Positions 17,142-25,925 of a DNA stretch of 64,000 nt are shown here, piece by piece. The notes below the pieces were generated by a model. It was not told where the DNA came from. It worked only from the letters and a program-made list of their open reading frames with translations, and searched no databases. Within the stretch, counting starts at the first letter, position 1. The number at the start of each line of letters is the position of its first letter. The translations under genes and the position numbers were made by a program. Source of the stretch: an uncultured Candidatus Binatia bacterium (GTDB lineage: Bacteria > Desulfobacterota > Binatia > UBA9968 > JAJDTQ01); assembly GCA_958295985.1 (NCBI GenBank), contig OY282432.1:3319001-3383000 (forward strand), given 5' to 3'.

Positions 17142-18284
17142 ATGAACCCGAGATTTCGTTTAGGCGTCCTGGTGGTTTCACTTGGTTGTTTCAGCGTCCT
17201 GGCTCTCGCTTCCTACGGCGCCGCGGCGGACGCCGGCGCCCGGTGGGAAAAGACGTTGGCGGCCGCGCGGGCCGAGGGACAGGTCACGATTTACGGCGGC
17301 GAGGAGATCACGCATCCCGAGATCCTCGGCGGCTTCCAGAAGCGCTACCCCAAGATCAAGGTGGTCAGCGTATCGGGCCACTCCGAGGTCATGCAGCGCA
17401 TCATCGCCGAGCGCAGGGCAAGAAAGTATCTGGTGGACATCTTCTCCTACGGCCCCAACGCGGCGCGGACGGCCTACATCGCCAAGTTCCTCGCACCCAT
17501 CGAGTCCCTGCTTATGTTGCCCGAGGTGACCGACACCTCCGGCTGGTACGGCGGACGGCACCACTACCGGGACCCCGACGGCAAGTACATCTTCCTCTAC
17601 GAGGGTACCCCCGGTACCGCGAGCATGGCCTACAACACCAAGCTGCTGAAGAGCCTCGAAGGCATCGACTCGTTCTGGGACATCCTGGACCCGAAGTGGA
17701 AGGGCAAGCTCGGCTTCTACAGCTATGGCCGGGGGCGTTCGGTGCCCACCCCGATGCTGACGCTCTATTACAACCCCGACGTGGGTCCCAAGTTCCTGGA
17801 ACGGCTCTTTCAGGAGATGGACCTGACCATCTCCCGCGACCGGCGCCAGGCCACCAATTGGCTCGCCCGCGGCAAGTATCCCCTGTGCTTCATGTGCCGG
17901 GACATCGAGAAGGCCCAGAAACAGGGCCTGCCGGTAGCGCTCTACCCGGCCGAACGCATCAAGGAAGCCGGCGCTCTGGGAAGCGGCAACAGCAGCGTGC
18001 TGGCGTACCTGAAGAACGCGCCCCACCCCAACGCATCGGCAGTCTTCGCCAACTGGTTCCTGTCCCGGGAAGGACAGTCCACCTGGCAACGGGTGATGAA
18101 CGAGGTGGTGGTGGAGAGTTCCAACTCCATGCGCACGGACATTGGCAAGGACAACGTGCTGGCCTCGGCCAAACGCATTGACGGGCGGACCTACAAGATG
18201 CTCGGCTTCCTCGATCCGAGACCGGTGACCAAGTTCTACTGGAAGCTCGTGAAGGAGGCGGGAAAGAAGAAGAAAGACAAATAG
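17142..18284 (+). CDS. ABC transporter substrate-binding protein, Fe3+/thiamine-type family
   Basis: 380 residues: a signal peptide (LGVLVVSLGCFSVLALASYG) and a periplasmic binding protein of the family that includes Fe3+ and 2-aminoethylphosphonate binders. It shows EGQVTIYGGEEITHPEILGG, the AYNTKLLKS hinge segment and FWDILDPKWKGKLGF, a block typical of these proteins. Start choice: AAGGAGG lies 9 bases before this ATG but only 3 before an ATG at 17136. The permease gene follows 56 bases downstream. The ligand may be a metal or an organic anion; in catabolic contexts this family often takes up aromatic or phosphonate compounds. Confidence 0.88.
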   Translation: MNPRFRLGVLVVSLGCFSVLALASYGAAADAGARWEKTLAAARAEGQVTIYGGEEITHPEILGGFQKRYPKIKVVSVSGHSEVMQRIIAERRARKYLVDIFSYGPNAARTAYIAKFLAPIESLLMLPEVTDTSGWYGGRHHYRDPDGKYIFLYEGTPGTASMAYNTKLLKSLEGIDSFWDILDPKWKGKLGFYSYGRGRSVPTPMLTLYYNPDVGPKFLERLFQEMDLTISRDRRQATNWLARGKYPLCFMCRDIEKAQKQGLPVALYPAERIKEAGALGSGNSSVLAYLKNAPHPNASAVFANWFLSREGQSTWQRVMNEVVVESSNSMRTDIGKDNVLASAKRIDGRTYKMLGFLDPRPVTKFYWKLVKEAGKKKKDK

Positions 18285-18340
18285 CCGCGGGCGCCATCTC
18301 CCGGTATTTGCGCCCTTGAACCCGCGAGCCCGAGCGCCAC

Positions 18341-20068
18341 ATGCCCCGGCCCGATAGCGCTGCCGCGAACGCCGCGCCACGAGCGCGCATCACGCCGCTC
18401 AACTGGGGCCTGTTCCTGATGATCGTACTCATCGGGTTCATGGGCTTCTACATCCTCTACCCGCTGGCGCTCATCCTCATCAACAGCTTCAACATCGCCA
18501 CCATTGGCGAGCCGGCACGGTGGGGCCTCGGCGCCTGGAAGGAGGCGTTCACCGAATACGGCGTCAGGGAGGCGTTGTGGAACACCATCAACCTGACCCT
18601 GGTGCGCCAGGCCATCGTCTTCCCGGTGGGGATCTTCCTTGCCTGGATCCTGTCCCGCACCAACACCCCCTTTGCGCACGGCTTCGAGTTCCTCTTCTGG
18701 ATCTCCTTCATGCTGCCCAGCGTGGCCACCACCTACGGCTGGATGCTGCTGCTGGATCCGGACTTCGGTCTGGTCAACACCTGGTTCGACAATCTCCTGG
18801 GGGTGATGCCCTTCGACATCTATTCCTTCTGGGGCATCATCTGGGTCCATGCCATCGGCGGCCTGGACACCAAGGTCATGCTGCTCACGCCGGCGTTCCG
18901 CAGGATGGACGCGGCCATGGAGGAAGCGAGCCTGCTGTGCGGCGCCGGCACGCTGCGCACCATGTTCCGGGTGACGCTGCCGGTGATGACCCCCATTCTG
19001 GTGGTGGTGCTGCTGTTGAGCCTGGTGCGGCTGTTCGAATCCTTCGAGACCGAACTCCTGCTGGGGACGCCCTGGGGTTTCTTCGTCTACTCCACCATGA
19101 TCGTGGATCTGGCCAGGCAGGACCCGCCGCTCACCAACCAGGCCGCGGCCCTGGGCAGCATCATCCTGGTGTTCCTGGCCGTCTTCATCCCCTTGCAGCG
19201 TAAGCTCATCGGCTCGCGCCAGTACACCACCGTCACCAGTCACTTCAAACCCAGGTTGATCAACCTTGGCCGTTGGAAGTACCTGGTGGCCGGGGGGATG
19301 GGTCTCATTTGTTTCCTGGCGGTAGGGGTGCCCATACTGAGCGCCCTGGGCGGCAGCCTGATGGTCCGCTTCGGGTTCTTCGACCTGCCCCAGACCTGGA
19401 CGCTCGAATACTGGCGCGTCGCCTTCAGCGACCCGAGGCTGATGCTGGCGCTCAAGAACACCCTGATCATCGCCGTGGTCTCGGCGGTGGTGGGGCCGGT
19501 CCTGTTCTCCCTCATCGCCTACATCATCGTGCGCACGAGACTTCCCGGAAGGAGTATCCTGGACTCCGTCTGCTGGCTGCCCTCGGCCGTCCCGGGCGTC
19601 CTCGCCGGCCTCGGGCTTCTGTGGATGTTCCTGGGCACGCCGTTCTTCCGGCCGCTTTACGGCAGCCTCTTCCTGCTGGTCATCGCCTCCATGATGGGAG
19701 GGATCACCCTGGCCACCCAGGTCCTCAAGGCCAACTTCATCCAGCTCGGCCGGGAACTGGAGGAGGCCTCCCTCACCTCCGGCGCCGGGTTTTGGGGCAC
19801 CTACTTCCGCATCGTTCTGCCCCTCATGGCGCAGACCATGGTGCTCATCGGCGTCCTCAAGTTCCTGTTCGCCGCCCGCACCGCATCCAGCGTCATCCTG
19901 CTGGCCACGTCCGAAACCCGCACCCTGGCACTGCTGGCCCTGGACCAGATCGCCGGCGGCTACCGCGAGGCCGCCAGCATCACCGTCCTGTTCATCGTGC
20001 TCCTCACCACCGGCGTCGCGCTTGTCGCGCGCTCCTTCGGGCTCAAGGTGGGCATCCAGGGGGCGTGA
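18341..20068 (+). CDS. ABC transporter permease, fused two-domain Fe3+-type
   Basis: 575 residues with two BPD_transp_1 halves joined in one chain, as in FbpB/ThiP-like permeases. EAA-loop-type segments occur in each half: EEASLLCGAGTLRTMFRVTL (about 190-210) and LEEASLTSGAGFWGTYFRIV (about 465-485). Around a dozen hydrophobic segments are evident. It follows the binding-protein gene in the same direction. No ATP-binding subunit is next to it, so the ATPase is encoded elsewhere or shared. Confidence 0.92.
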   Translation: MPRPDSAAANAAPRARITPLNWGLFLMIVLIGFMGFYILYPLALILINSFNIATIGEPARWGLGAWKEAFTEYGVREALWNTINLTLVRQAIVFPVGIFLAWILSRTNTPFAHGFEFLFWISFMLPSVATTYGWMLLLDPDFGLVNTWFDNLLGVMPFDIYSFWGIIWVHAIGGLDTKVMLLTPAFRRMDAAMEEASLLCGAGTLRTMFRVTLPVMTPILVVVLLLSLVRLFESFETELLLGTPWGFFVYSTMIVDLARQDPPLTNQAAALGSIILVFLAVFIPLQRKLIGSRQYTTVTSHFKPRLINLGRWKYLVAGGMGLICFLAVGVPILSALGGSLMVRFGFFDLPQTWTLEYWRVAFSDPRLMLALKNTLIIAVVSAVVGPVLFSLIAYIIVRTRLPGRSILDSVCWLPSAVPGVLAGLGLLWMFLGTPFFRPLYGSLFLLVIASMMGGITLATQVLKANFIQLGRELEEASLTSGAGFWGTYFRIVLPLMAQTMVLIGVLKFLFAARTASSVILLATSETRTLALLALDQIAGGYREAASITVLFIVLLTTGVALVARSFGLKVGIQGA

Positions 20069-20094
20069 GTATGCGATGCCGCTTGACAGATCGA

Positions 20095-20126
20095 GAAAAT
20101 TGTTACAAGGTTACAATGTAATTTTC
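20095..20126. promoter_or_regulatory. probable operator/promoter of the toxin-antitoxin module
   Basis: A partly palindromic AT-rich patch in GC-rich DNA: arms GAAAATT and AATTTTC flank two direct GTTACAA elements. A TTGACA box lies at 20083-20088 and a TACAAT box at 20112-20117, but the 23-base spacing is too long for an ordinary promoter. Such dyads upstream of RHH-type antitoxins usually bind the antitoxin for autoregulation (inference). Confidence 0.5.
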
Positions 20127-20143
20127 TGAATGGAGGCCATGCC

Positions 20144-20728
20144 ATGCCGGTCATCCGTATTTCAAACGAGACGATGGAACGCCTGAAGAAGTGGGCCGAA
20201 CCGCTTGAAGACACCACGGAAACAGCCTTCGTCAAGGTATTGGACACAGCGGAGAAGACGTTGGACTCGCCAAGGAGCCCATTGAGGCCGAAGAAGCCGG
20301 AAGCCGTCCGACCCCCACGCCAAGGGAATAAACAAGACAAGCTGCCGGAGATGGAGTTTCGCCGACCGTTGTTAGAGGCCCTCTATGAGATGGGCGGCAA
20401 GGCGCGTGTGAACGAGTTGCGCCCGGTTCTGGAGAAGCGCCTCGCACCGCGCTTGCGGTCCGGAGATTACGAACCTGTTTCGACCGGCGATCCTCGATGG
20501 TGGAATGCTGCTTGCTGGGCCAGAAACGGGCTGAAAACCGACGGTTATCTTCGAAGCGATTCCCCGCGAGGTCTCTGGGAGCTGTCCGAGAAAGGAATGC
20601 ACCAAGTCGAGGCTTGGTCAGCAAAGGAGCCGGAGAGCTTCATCGATCACCTACTCGCCATGCCAAGCGCCGGGGAAGACAGCGATTTCGACCACCCACG
20701 TTCCGGCCCGCGCCGGCTTGAGATATGA
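20144..20728 (+). CDS. putative antitoxin: RHH-like N-terminus plus Mrr-N-type winged helix
   Basis: 194 residues. The start PVIRISNETMERLKKWAEPL resembles a ribbon-helix-helix or similar DNA-binding N-terminus. After a proline-rich linker, residues ~70-170 (FRRPLLEALYEMGGKARVNE ... WARNGLKTDGYL ... GLWELSEKG) look like the winged-helix domain found at the N-terminus of Mrr-type restriction proteins. Its TGA overlaps the ATG of the downstream VapC-like gene (20725-20728), the standard toxin-antitoxin layout. Antitoxin identity is inferred from position; the domain combination is not a textbook VapB. Confidence 0.7.
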   Translation: MPVIRISNETMERLKKWAEPLEDTTETAFVKVLDTAEKTLDSPRSPLRPKKPEAVRPPRQGNKQDKLPEMEFRRPLLEALYEMGGKARVNELRPVLEKRLAPRLRSGDYEPVSTGDPRWWNAACWARNGLKTDGYLRSDSPRGLWELSEKGMHQVEAWSAKEPESFIDHLLAMPSAGEDSDFDHPRSGPRRLEI

Positions 20729-21150
20729 GCTATCTGATCGATACCAATGTCATTTCCGAACTGCGGAAACGCGAGCGAGCGAATCAGCTCGTAATCGATT
20801 GGTTCGGGAGGCGCCAACCACAGGAGATCTTCCTGAGTGTCCTGACGTTGGGTGAATTGCGGCACGGCGTCGAGAGAATCCGCCGTCGAGACCCCTCCAC
20901 GGCCTTTGTCCTGCGACGGTGGTTGGATCGCATTCTCGACCGGTTCGGGGACCGCATTCTTGATGTCGACCGCGCCGTAGCAGAACGCTGGGGTCACATA
21001 GGCATCCCCGACCCTTTGCCGGAGGTCGATGCTCTCATTGCTGCCACCGCGTTGGTACACGATCTCGTCGTGGTGACCCGCAACGTGAAACACATCGCCC
21101 CGGCGGGGGTTCGATGTTTCAACCCCTTCGAGCAGAGAACGACACCCTGA
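20725..21150 (+). CDS. vapC: VapC-like PIN-domain ribonuclease toxin
   Basis: 141 residues, the usual size for VapC. PIN-domain acidic residues are in place: Asp6 in YLIDTNVISE, Glu44 in LTLGELRHG, Asp102 in PEVDALIAATA and the terminal VVTRNVKH motif. It probably cleaves a specific tRNA or rRNA site when its antitoxin is lost. The start overlaps the upstream antitoxin stop by four bases. The TGA (21148-21150) directly abuts the stop of the convergent aldolase gene. Confidence 0.92.
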   Translation: MSYLIDTNVISELRKRERANQLVIDWFGRRQPQEIFLSVLTLGELRHGVERIRRRDPSTAFVLRRWLDRILDRFGDRILDVDRAVAERWGHIGIPDPLPEVDALIAATALVHDLVVVTRNVKHIAPAGVRCFNPFEQRTTP

Positions 21151-22215
21151 TCAAGTCGATTTCCCGGAGCCGCTCGAAGACACAGACGCGCTACCGGCTT
21201 CCTCCCGCTCGCGCGCCAGGCCCATGGCGATCTCCACCAGGATATCCTCCTGCCCTCCCACGGCCTTGCGCTTGCCCACCTCCACCAGGACGTCCCGCGG
21301 GTCCACGCCGAACTGCTGCGCGGCCTTGTCGGCGTGGAGCAGGAAGCTCGAGTAGACCCCGGCGTAGCCCATGGTCAGGCTCGTCCGTCCGATGCGCACG
21401 GGCTTCTGCATCAACGGGCGCACCACCTCCTCGGCCACGTCCATGATCTTCCACAGGTCGATGCCGGTCTCGTATTGACCCAGCTTCTCGAGTACGGCCA
21501 CGAGCACCTCGGTGGGGGTGTTTCCCGAGCCGGCGCCGAGGCCGCAGGTGCAGGCATCGAGCCAGCGCGCGCCTTCCTCGATGGCCACCAGACTGTTGGC
21601 CAACGCCATGGAGAGGTTGTTGTGTCCGTGGAAACCGACGCCGATGTCGATGGCGTCGCGCAACGCCCGCACCCGCTCCCTGACGGTGGGGGGCAGCAGC
21701 GCTCCGGCCGAATCCGTCACCAGCACCACGTCTGCGCCGTAGCTCTCCATGAGCCTGCCCTGCTCGGCGATCTTGTCCGGCGTGCCCATGTGGGAGAGCA
21801 TCAGCATGCCGATGACCTCCATGCCCATCTTCCTGGCCAGCTCGATGTGCTGCTCGGACACGTCGGCCTCGGTGACGTGGGTAGCGATCTGCGCCACCTG
21901 CGCGCCCAGGTCCGCGGCCCGCGCCAGGTCGTCCTTGGTGCCGATCCCCGGCAACAGCAGCACCGCCAGCTTGCCCCGGTCCACCACTCCGGCGGCGGCG
22001 TCGAGCAGATCGAACTCCGACTGCCTGGAGAAGCCGTAGGTGATGGTGGAGCCGCCGAGCCCGTCGCCGTGCGACACCTCGATGATCTCCACCCCGGCGT
22101 CGTTCAACCCCCGCGCCACCCGCGCCACCTGGGCCACGGTGAGTTGGTGGCTCAGGGCGTGGCTGCCGTCCCGGAGCGTGCTGTCGAGGATGTGGATGTG
22201 ATGGTCGTCGCTCAT
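21151..22215 (-). CDS. mhpE: 4-hydroxy-2-oxovalerate aldolase
   Basis: 354 residues, DmpG/MhpE class II pyruvate aldolase of the HMG-CoA-lyase-like barrel family. The N-terminal motif HILDSTLRDGSHALSHQ corresponds to the family's LRDGMHAIRHQ, and the metal-binding HGHNN motif is present in GVGFHGHNNLSMALANSL. It cleaves 4-hydroxy-2-oxovalerate into pyruvate and acetaldehyde, the acetaldehyde being channelled to the MhpF partner whose gene ends 11 bases upstream. It is the last gene of a three-gene mhpD-F-E block. Confidence 0.95.
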   Translation of the reverse strand: MSDDHHIHILDSTLRDGSHALSHQLTVAQVARVARGLNDAGVEIIEVSHGDGLGGSTITYGFSRQSEFDLLDAAAGVVDRGKLAVLLLPGIGTKDDLARAADLGAQVAQIATHVTEADVSEQHIELARKMGMEVIGMLMLSHMGTPDKIAEQGRLMESYGADVVLVTDSAGALLPPTVRERVRALRDAIDIGVGFHGHNNLSMALANSLVAIEEGARWLDACTCGLGAGSGNTPTEVLVAVLEKLGQYETGIDLWKIMDVAEEVVRPLMQKPVRIGRTSLTMGYAGVYSSFLLHADKAAQQFGVDPRDVLVEVGKRKAVGGQEDILVEIAMGLAREREEAGSASVSSSGSGKST

Positions 22216-22226
22216 GTCGGTCTCCC

Positions 22227-23138
22227 TCAGTGCCGTGCCTCGGTCTTGCGCCAGGTCCCCTCCCTCAGATGTCTGCCGATCCCCTCGCCGACCCGGACCG
22301 CGGCCGCGGTCATGATGTCGAGGTTCCCGGCGTAAGGCGGCAGGTAGTCCGCGGCCCCTTCCACCTCCACGTACACGGTGACCTTCTGCTTGTCTCCCGG
22401 CATGTCCTCGACGAGGGGCTCCGCCCGCAGCCGATAACCGGACACGTACTCCTGGATCCGCTCCACCATGTCCGTGAGCGCCTTGCGGATCCGTTCCGGA
22501 TCCGCAGGCCGGAGCATGCCATACACGGTGTTGCGCATGAGGACCGGCGGCTCCGCCGGGTTGAGCACGATCACCGCCTTGCCTTTCACGGCGTTGCCGA
22601 TCTTCTCCAGGCCCCGGGCGGTGGTGTCGGTGAACTCGTCGATGTTCTGCCGGGTGCCGGGCCCGGCGCTCTTGCTGGCGATGGTGGCGACGATCTCGGC
22701 GTACTCCACCGGCGCGCACTCACCCATGGCGCTGACCAGCGGCACCGTGGCCTGCCCGCCGCAGCTCACCAGGTTGACGTTGGGTTCACCCACGTGCGCG
22801 TCGAGATTGACCAGGGGGATCACGCAGGGTCCGACCGCCGCCGGGGTCAGGTCGACGGCGACCTTGCCGGCCTCCTTCAAGAGCGGCGCGTGGGCGGCAT
22901 GGGCCCGCGCCGTGGTGGCGTCGAACACGATCTCGAACTCGCCGGCGTGCTCCAGAAGCCCATGGATACCCTCGTGGGTCGTCGTCAGCCCTTCCTGACG
23001 CGCCCGGGCCAGTCCATCCGACTCGGGCACGATACCGGCCATCAACGCAGGCCGAAGGGTGTCGCTTCGCAGCAACTTGTACATGAGGTCCGTGCCGATG
23101 TTGCCGGAACCCAGGATCGCAGCGCCGGTCTTTTCCAT
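22227..23138 (-). CDS. mhpF: acetaldehyde dehydrogenase (acylating)
   Basis: 303 residues, converting acetaldehyde and CoA to acetyl-CoA with NAD+. It has a Rossmann motif [19 protein letters not shown], the active-site Cys126 in [17 protein letters not shown], and the conserved dimerisation segment NTVYGML. Length and motifs are standard for the DmpF/MhpF family. It lies between the hydratase and aldolase genes with gaps of about 11-14 bases, indicating one operon and the usual aldolase-dehydrogenase complex. Confidence 0.95.
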   Translation of the reverse strand: MEKTGAAILGSGNIGTDLMYKLLRSDTLRPALMAGIVPESDGLARARQEGLTTTHEGIHGLLEHAGEFEIVFDATTARAHAAHAPLLKEAGKVAVDLTPAAVGPCVIPLVNLDAHVGEPNVNLVSCGGQATVPLVSAMGECAPVEYAEIVATIASKSAGPGTRQNIDEFTDTTARGLEKIGNAVKGKAVIVLNPAEPPVLMRNTVYGMLRPADPERIRKALTDMVERIQEYVSGYRLRAEPLVEDMPGDKQKVTVYVEVEGAADYLPPYAGNLDIMTAAAVRVGEGIGRHLREGTWRKTEARH

Positions 23139-23152
23139 GCACGCATCCTCCC

Positions 23153-23944
23153 CTACGCGAAACGCGCCGACACGGTCCCCAAGCCGTCGAAGGACACCCG
23201 GATGTGATCGCCCCGGGCCACGTCCACGGCTCCCGAAACCGCGCCCGGCATGATCACCTCACCGGGCTCCAGAGCCACCCCGTAGGCGCCGATGGCATTG
23301 GCCAGCCACGCCACCGCGTTGGCCGGATGTCCCAGAGCGGCGGCGCCGGCGCCGGTCTGCACCACCTCGCCGTTTTTCTCCAACACCATGCCCACCAGCC
23401 GCAGGTCCACCTGGTGGACCTGCTTCGGCGCATTGCCGAGCACAATGCGCGCCGAAGAGGCGTTGTCGGCGATGGTATCGCAAAGCTTGATCTTCCACCC
23501 CCGGATGCGGCTGTCGATGATCTCGATGGCCGGCGCCACAAAGCGCGTGGCTGCCAGCACCTCCATGACGGTCACTCCCGGTCCCTTGAGCCCGCGCTCG
23601 AGCACGAAGGCGATCTCCGGCTCCACCTTGGGCTGGATGAGCTCCTCCATGTCCATGCGGACATCGTCCTCCAGCACCATGGAGTCGAAAATGTGGCCGT
23701 AGTCCGGCTGGTCCACGCCCAGCATCTGCTGCATGGCCCTGCTCGTGAGCCCGATCTTCTTCCCGACGACCTTCTCGCCGGCCGCCTTCCTGAGCTCCAC
23801 CAGCGCAAGTTGAACACGGTAGGCCGCGGCCACGTCGATGTTGTCGTAGGTCACGGTCAGGGGATCGAGCACGCCGCGTTCCCGTTCCGCCTTGTGAAGG
23901 TCTTTCGCAATCTTCCGGACTGTCGCCTGGGCAAGCCGTGCCAA
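23153..23944 (-). CDS. mhpD: 2-oxopent-4-enoate hydratase (or 2-oxo-3-hexenedioate decarboxylase)
   Basis: 263 residues, fumarylacetoacetate hydrolase-related MhpD/DmpE/DmpH family. It has [20 protein letters not shown] and the metal-ligand segment [15 protein letters not shown], then [13 protein letters not shown]. Hydratases and 4-oxalocrotonate decarboxylases cannot be separated by eye; the adjacent aldolase and dehydrogenase favour the hydratase. It begins the mhpD-F-E block, and a REP-like palindrome lies just upstream at the end of the preceding gene. Confidence 0.88.
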   Translation of the reverse strand: MARLAQATVRKIAKDLHKAERERGVLDPLTVTYDNIDVAAAYRVQLALVELRKAAGEKVVGKKIGLTSRAMQQMLGVDQPDYGHIFDSMVLEDDVRMDMEELIQPKVEPEIAFVLERGLKGPGVTVMEVLAATRFVAPAIEIIDSRIRGWKIKLCDTIADNASSARIVLGNAPKQVHQVDLRLVGMVLEKNGEVVQTGAGAAALGHPANAVAWLANAIGAYGVALEPGEVIMPGAVSGAVDVARGDHIRVSFDGLGTVSARFA

Positions 23945-24007
23945 GTTCGCCCCCTTTCCCGAAACCGAAGCCGTCTTTCACCCATGAACCGGCAACGCCA
24001 TGCGAAC

Positions 24008-24035
24008 GCGGGCGGGTGTGAAACCCGCCCCTACA
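24008..24035. repeat. REP-like palindrome
   Basis: GCGGGCGGGTGTGAAACCCG followed by CCCCTACA. It is one of four related copies in the window (also near 25851, 41941 and 63741). The TAG stop of the adjacent minus-strand gene lies inside it. Confidence 0.75.
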
Positions 24036-24756
24036 GCATCTCTTCCAGCAGCCGCCCGTACCCCATCACCGACTCGTTGACGTGGAGCCGCTTCTGGATC
24101 GCCCACACCCGGGCCGGAACCGGATGCACCACCGGCACCCGGAGGTCCTGCTCCAGCAGCTCGATGATGTCCAGCGTGCGCCAGCCCGAGCCCAGCATGT
24201 AGATGGCGTCCGCGTCCTTGTGCTTCAGAAACGCGTTGCGCGTGTGCGCGTAGACTTCCTGTCCGGCGAGCTTGCCCACGTCCTCGAACTCCACCGGAAT
24301 GCCCTCCATGGCCAGGACGTCGAACCCGGCCTCCACGAAATACCGCGCGAAGGTGTCGTTGATCTTTCCGGTAAAGTAGGTGACCCCGAGGATCTTCCTG
24401 GACTTGAGGGCCTTCAGGGCCTCGATCTGGGTCATGCCCGCGGTGACGATGGGGACCTTGTACTTGCGTTCCCAAGCGCGGACGATGCGCCGTTCACCCT
24501 TGACTCCCTGGAACATGAAGGGCGGGGCGCCTTCCGGGTGGATCAGATCGACGCCGTAGCCGGCAAGCTCGGCCACTCGCTCCTCGTAGGCCTTCATGGC
24601 CTGCTGGAACTCGTCCGCGGTGCCGCGCTGGAAACCGATGAAGAGCGGTATGATGCCGATGCCCTCGGGCATCATGCGGAAGAACTCCTCCAGGGAACCG
24701 GGCCGCATGGTCGGCTTCACCACGCCGACGGTTCCGCGCCAACTCGTATACGCCAT
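24031..24756 (-). CDS. Asp/Glu racemase-superfamily protein (maleate isomerase / arylmalonate decarboxylase-like)
   Basis: 241 residues with the superfamily's two-domain layout: GTVGVVKPTMRPGSLEEFF near the start and the RKILGVTYFTGKINDTFARY segment in the middle. Catalytic cysteines expected in maleate isomerases are absent: the second-site motif reads YMLGSGWRTLD, where the paralogue at 25926-26627 has YMPCNKWRVS. Substrate unknown. It lies just upstream of the mhpDFE block on the same strand, with only a REP-like repeat between. The stop codon falls inside that repeat. Confidence 0.8.
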   Translation of the reverse strand: MAYTSWRGTVGVVKPTMRPGSLEEFFRMMPEGIGIIPLFIGFQRGTADEFQQAMKAYEERVAELAGYGVDLIHPEGAPPFMFQGVKGERRIVRAWERKYKVPIVTAGMTQIEALKALKSRKILGVTYFTGKINDTFARYFVEAGFDVLAMEGIPVEFEDVGKLAGQEVYAHTRNAFLKHKDADAIYMLGSGWRTLDIIELLEQDLRVPVVHPVPARVWAIQKRLHVNESVMGYGRLLEEML

Positions 24757-24769
24757 TCAGGACTCCTTC

Positions 24770-24803
24770 TTCGTTGGAGATCGGATTTCGTTGGAGATCA
24801 GAT
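24770..24803. repeat. 17-bp tandem duplication in a divergent intergenic region
   Basis: TTCGTTGGAGATCGGAT is followed at once by TTCGTTGGAGATCAGAT, two copies differing at one base. It lies 14 bases upstream of the minus-strand racemase-like gene, covering its leader or promoter region. Confidence 0.8.
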
Positions 24804-24952
24804 CTTCTGGACGCTATCCGAAGCTCCGGGGATTTTCAACTGTCACGCCCGTCCGGCGCGTTCGTTGACAAGGAGGCTGCGATCAGAGTACCAAGAAACG
24901 CGCTTGCCTTCACGGCGACTCCTTCACCCGCCGGAGCAATCCGACCCGACCC

Positions 24953-25825
24953 GTGGACAATTGGTACATCCCGCTGCTGGCTCTGGGAGCCGCCCTGTGC
25001 TTTTCGTCCGGCCAGATCTGCTCCCGGCTGGGCCTCAACTACGGCACGCCCACCGGCGCCATCTCCTTCTCGCTCTTCACCTCCACCGTCATCCTGCTGC
25101 TGGTGCTGGGGCCGCTGGTTTCCCGGGACGGCGCGACGACGGCCGGGCTGCTGCTGTTCACCGGGGCCGGGGTGCTGTCCCCCTTCTGCACGCAGATCCT
25201 GCTGTTCATCTCGGCCAACAAGGTCGGCATCTCCCGGGCCTCGCCGCTGCGCAACACGACTCCCTTCTTTGCCGGGGTCGTAGCGGTGCTGGCACTGGGG
25301 GAAACCGTGACCGTGGCCATCGCCGCGGGCACGTTGCTCATCGTCATCGGCGCGAGCCTGCTGGGCATGAGGGATTCCGAGGCGGACATCCCGTATCGGC
25401 GCATCTACCTGCTGCTACCGGTTCTGGCGGCCTTTCTGGGCGGCTTCTCCAGTCCCATGCGCAAGCTCGGCTACGGCTCGATCGACTCCGTGCCGCTGGC
25501 GATCTGCGTGGTGCAGGGAGGGGCTTTCGCGGCCCTGGTCCTCTACTTGCTGGGGACCGGGAAATACCGTGAACTGGTCTTCCGGCGGGAGACGCTGTGG
25601 TGGTTCGGCCTGTCGGGGGTGCTCAACAGCGTTGCCGTGTCCCTCAACATGACCGCGCTGGAGATGGGGAACGTCGTCCTGGTCTCACCGCTCATCGCCA
25701 CCACTCCGCTCTTCACCGTGGTCCTGAGCACCATCTTCCTGCGCTCCTTCGAGCGGGTAACGCTCAAGGTCCTGGTCGGGGCGGCGGCGATCTGCCTCGG
25801 AGGGGTCGTGCTCACCGCGTTCTAG
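24953..25825 (+). CDS. DMT-superfamily transporter (EamA-type)
   Basis: 290 residues with about ten hydrophobic segments in two similar halves, as in EamA drug/metabolite transporters. Segments such as WYIPLLALGAALCFSSGQI and ISRASPLRNTTPFFAGVVAV are typical. The start is a GTG with no strong Shine-Dalgarno, so the exact N-terminus is uncertain. It lies between two Asp/Glu-racemase-like genes and may export or import their substrate (inference). A second DMT gene at 55811-56674 shares its PVGISRAS/SP-type organisation. Confidence 0.85.
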   Translation: MDNWYIPLLALGAALCFSSGQICSRLGLNYGTPTGAISFSLFTSTVILLLVLGPLVSRDGATTAGLLLFTGAGVLSPFCTQILLFISANKVGISRASPLRNTTPFFAGVVAVLALGETVTVAIAAGTLLIVIGASLLGMRDSEADIPYRRIYLLLPVLAAFLGGFSSPMRKLGYGSIDSVPLAICVVQGGAFAALVLYLLGTGKYRELVFRRETLWWFGLSGVLNSVAVSLNMTALEMGNVVLVSPLIATTPLFTVVLSTIFLRSFERVTLKVLVGAAAICLGGVVLTAF

Positions 25826-25850
25826 CCGCGGGTATCGGCCGGTACGCGAT

Positions 25851-25878
25851 GCGGGCGGGTTTGAAACCCGCCCCTGCA
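25851..25878. repeat. REP-like palindrome
   Basis: GCGGGCGGGTTTGAAACCCG followed by CCCCTGCA, between the convergent DMT and racemase-like genes. In this position it may act as a bidirectional transcription barrier. Confidence 0.8.
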
Positions 25879-25925
25879 CCCTGTTGTCCTGGCGCAGGGT
25901 CCTGGCGCCTGTACCGGGGAACGGC

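Noticed and set aside
20083..20117. Ordinary sigma-70 promoter TTGACA/TACAAT before the antitoxin gene
   Set aside because: The spacing is 23 bases, too long for a standard promoter, so only an operator-like dyad is called.
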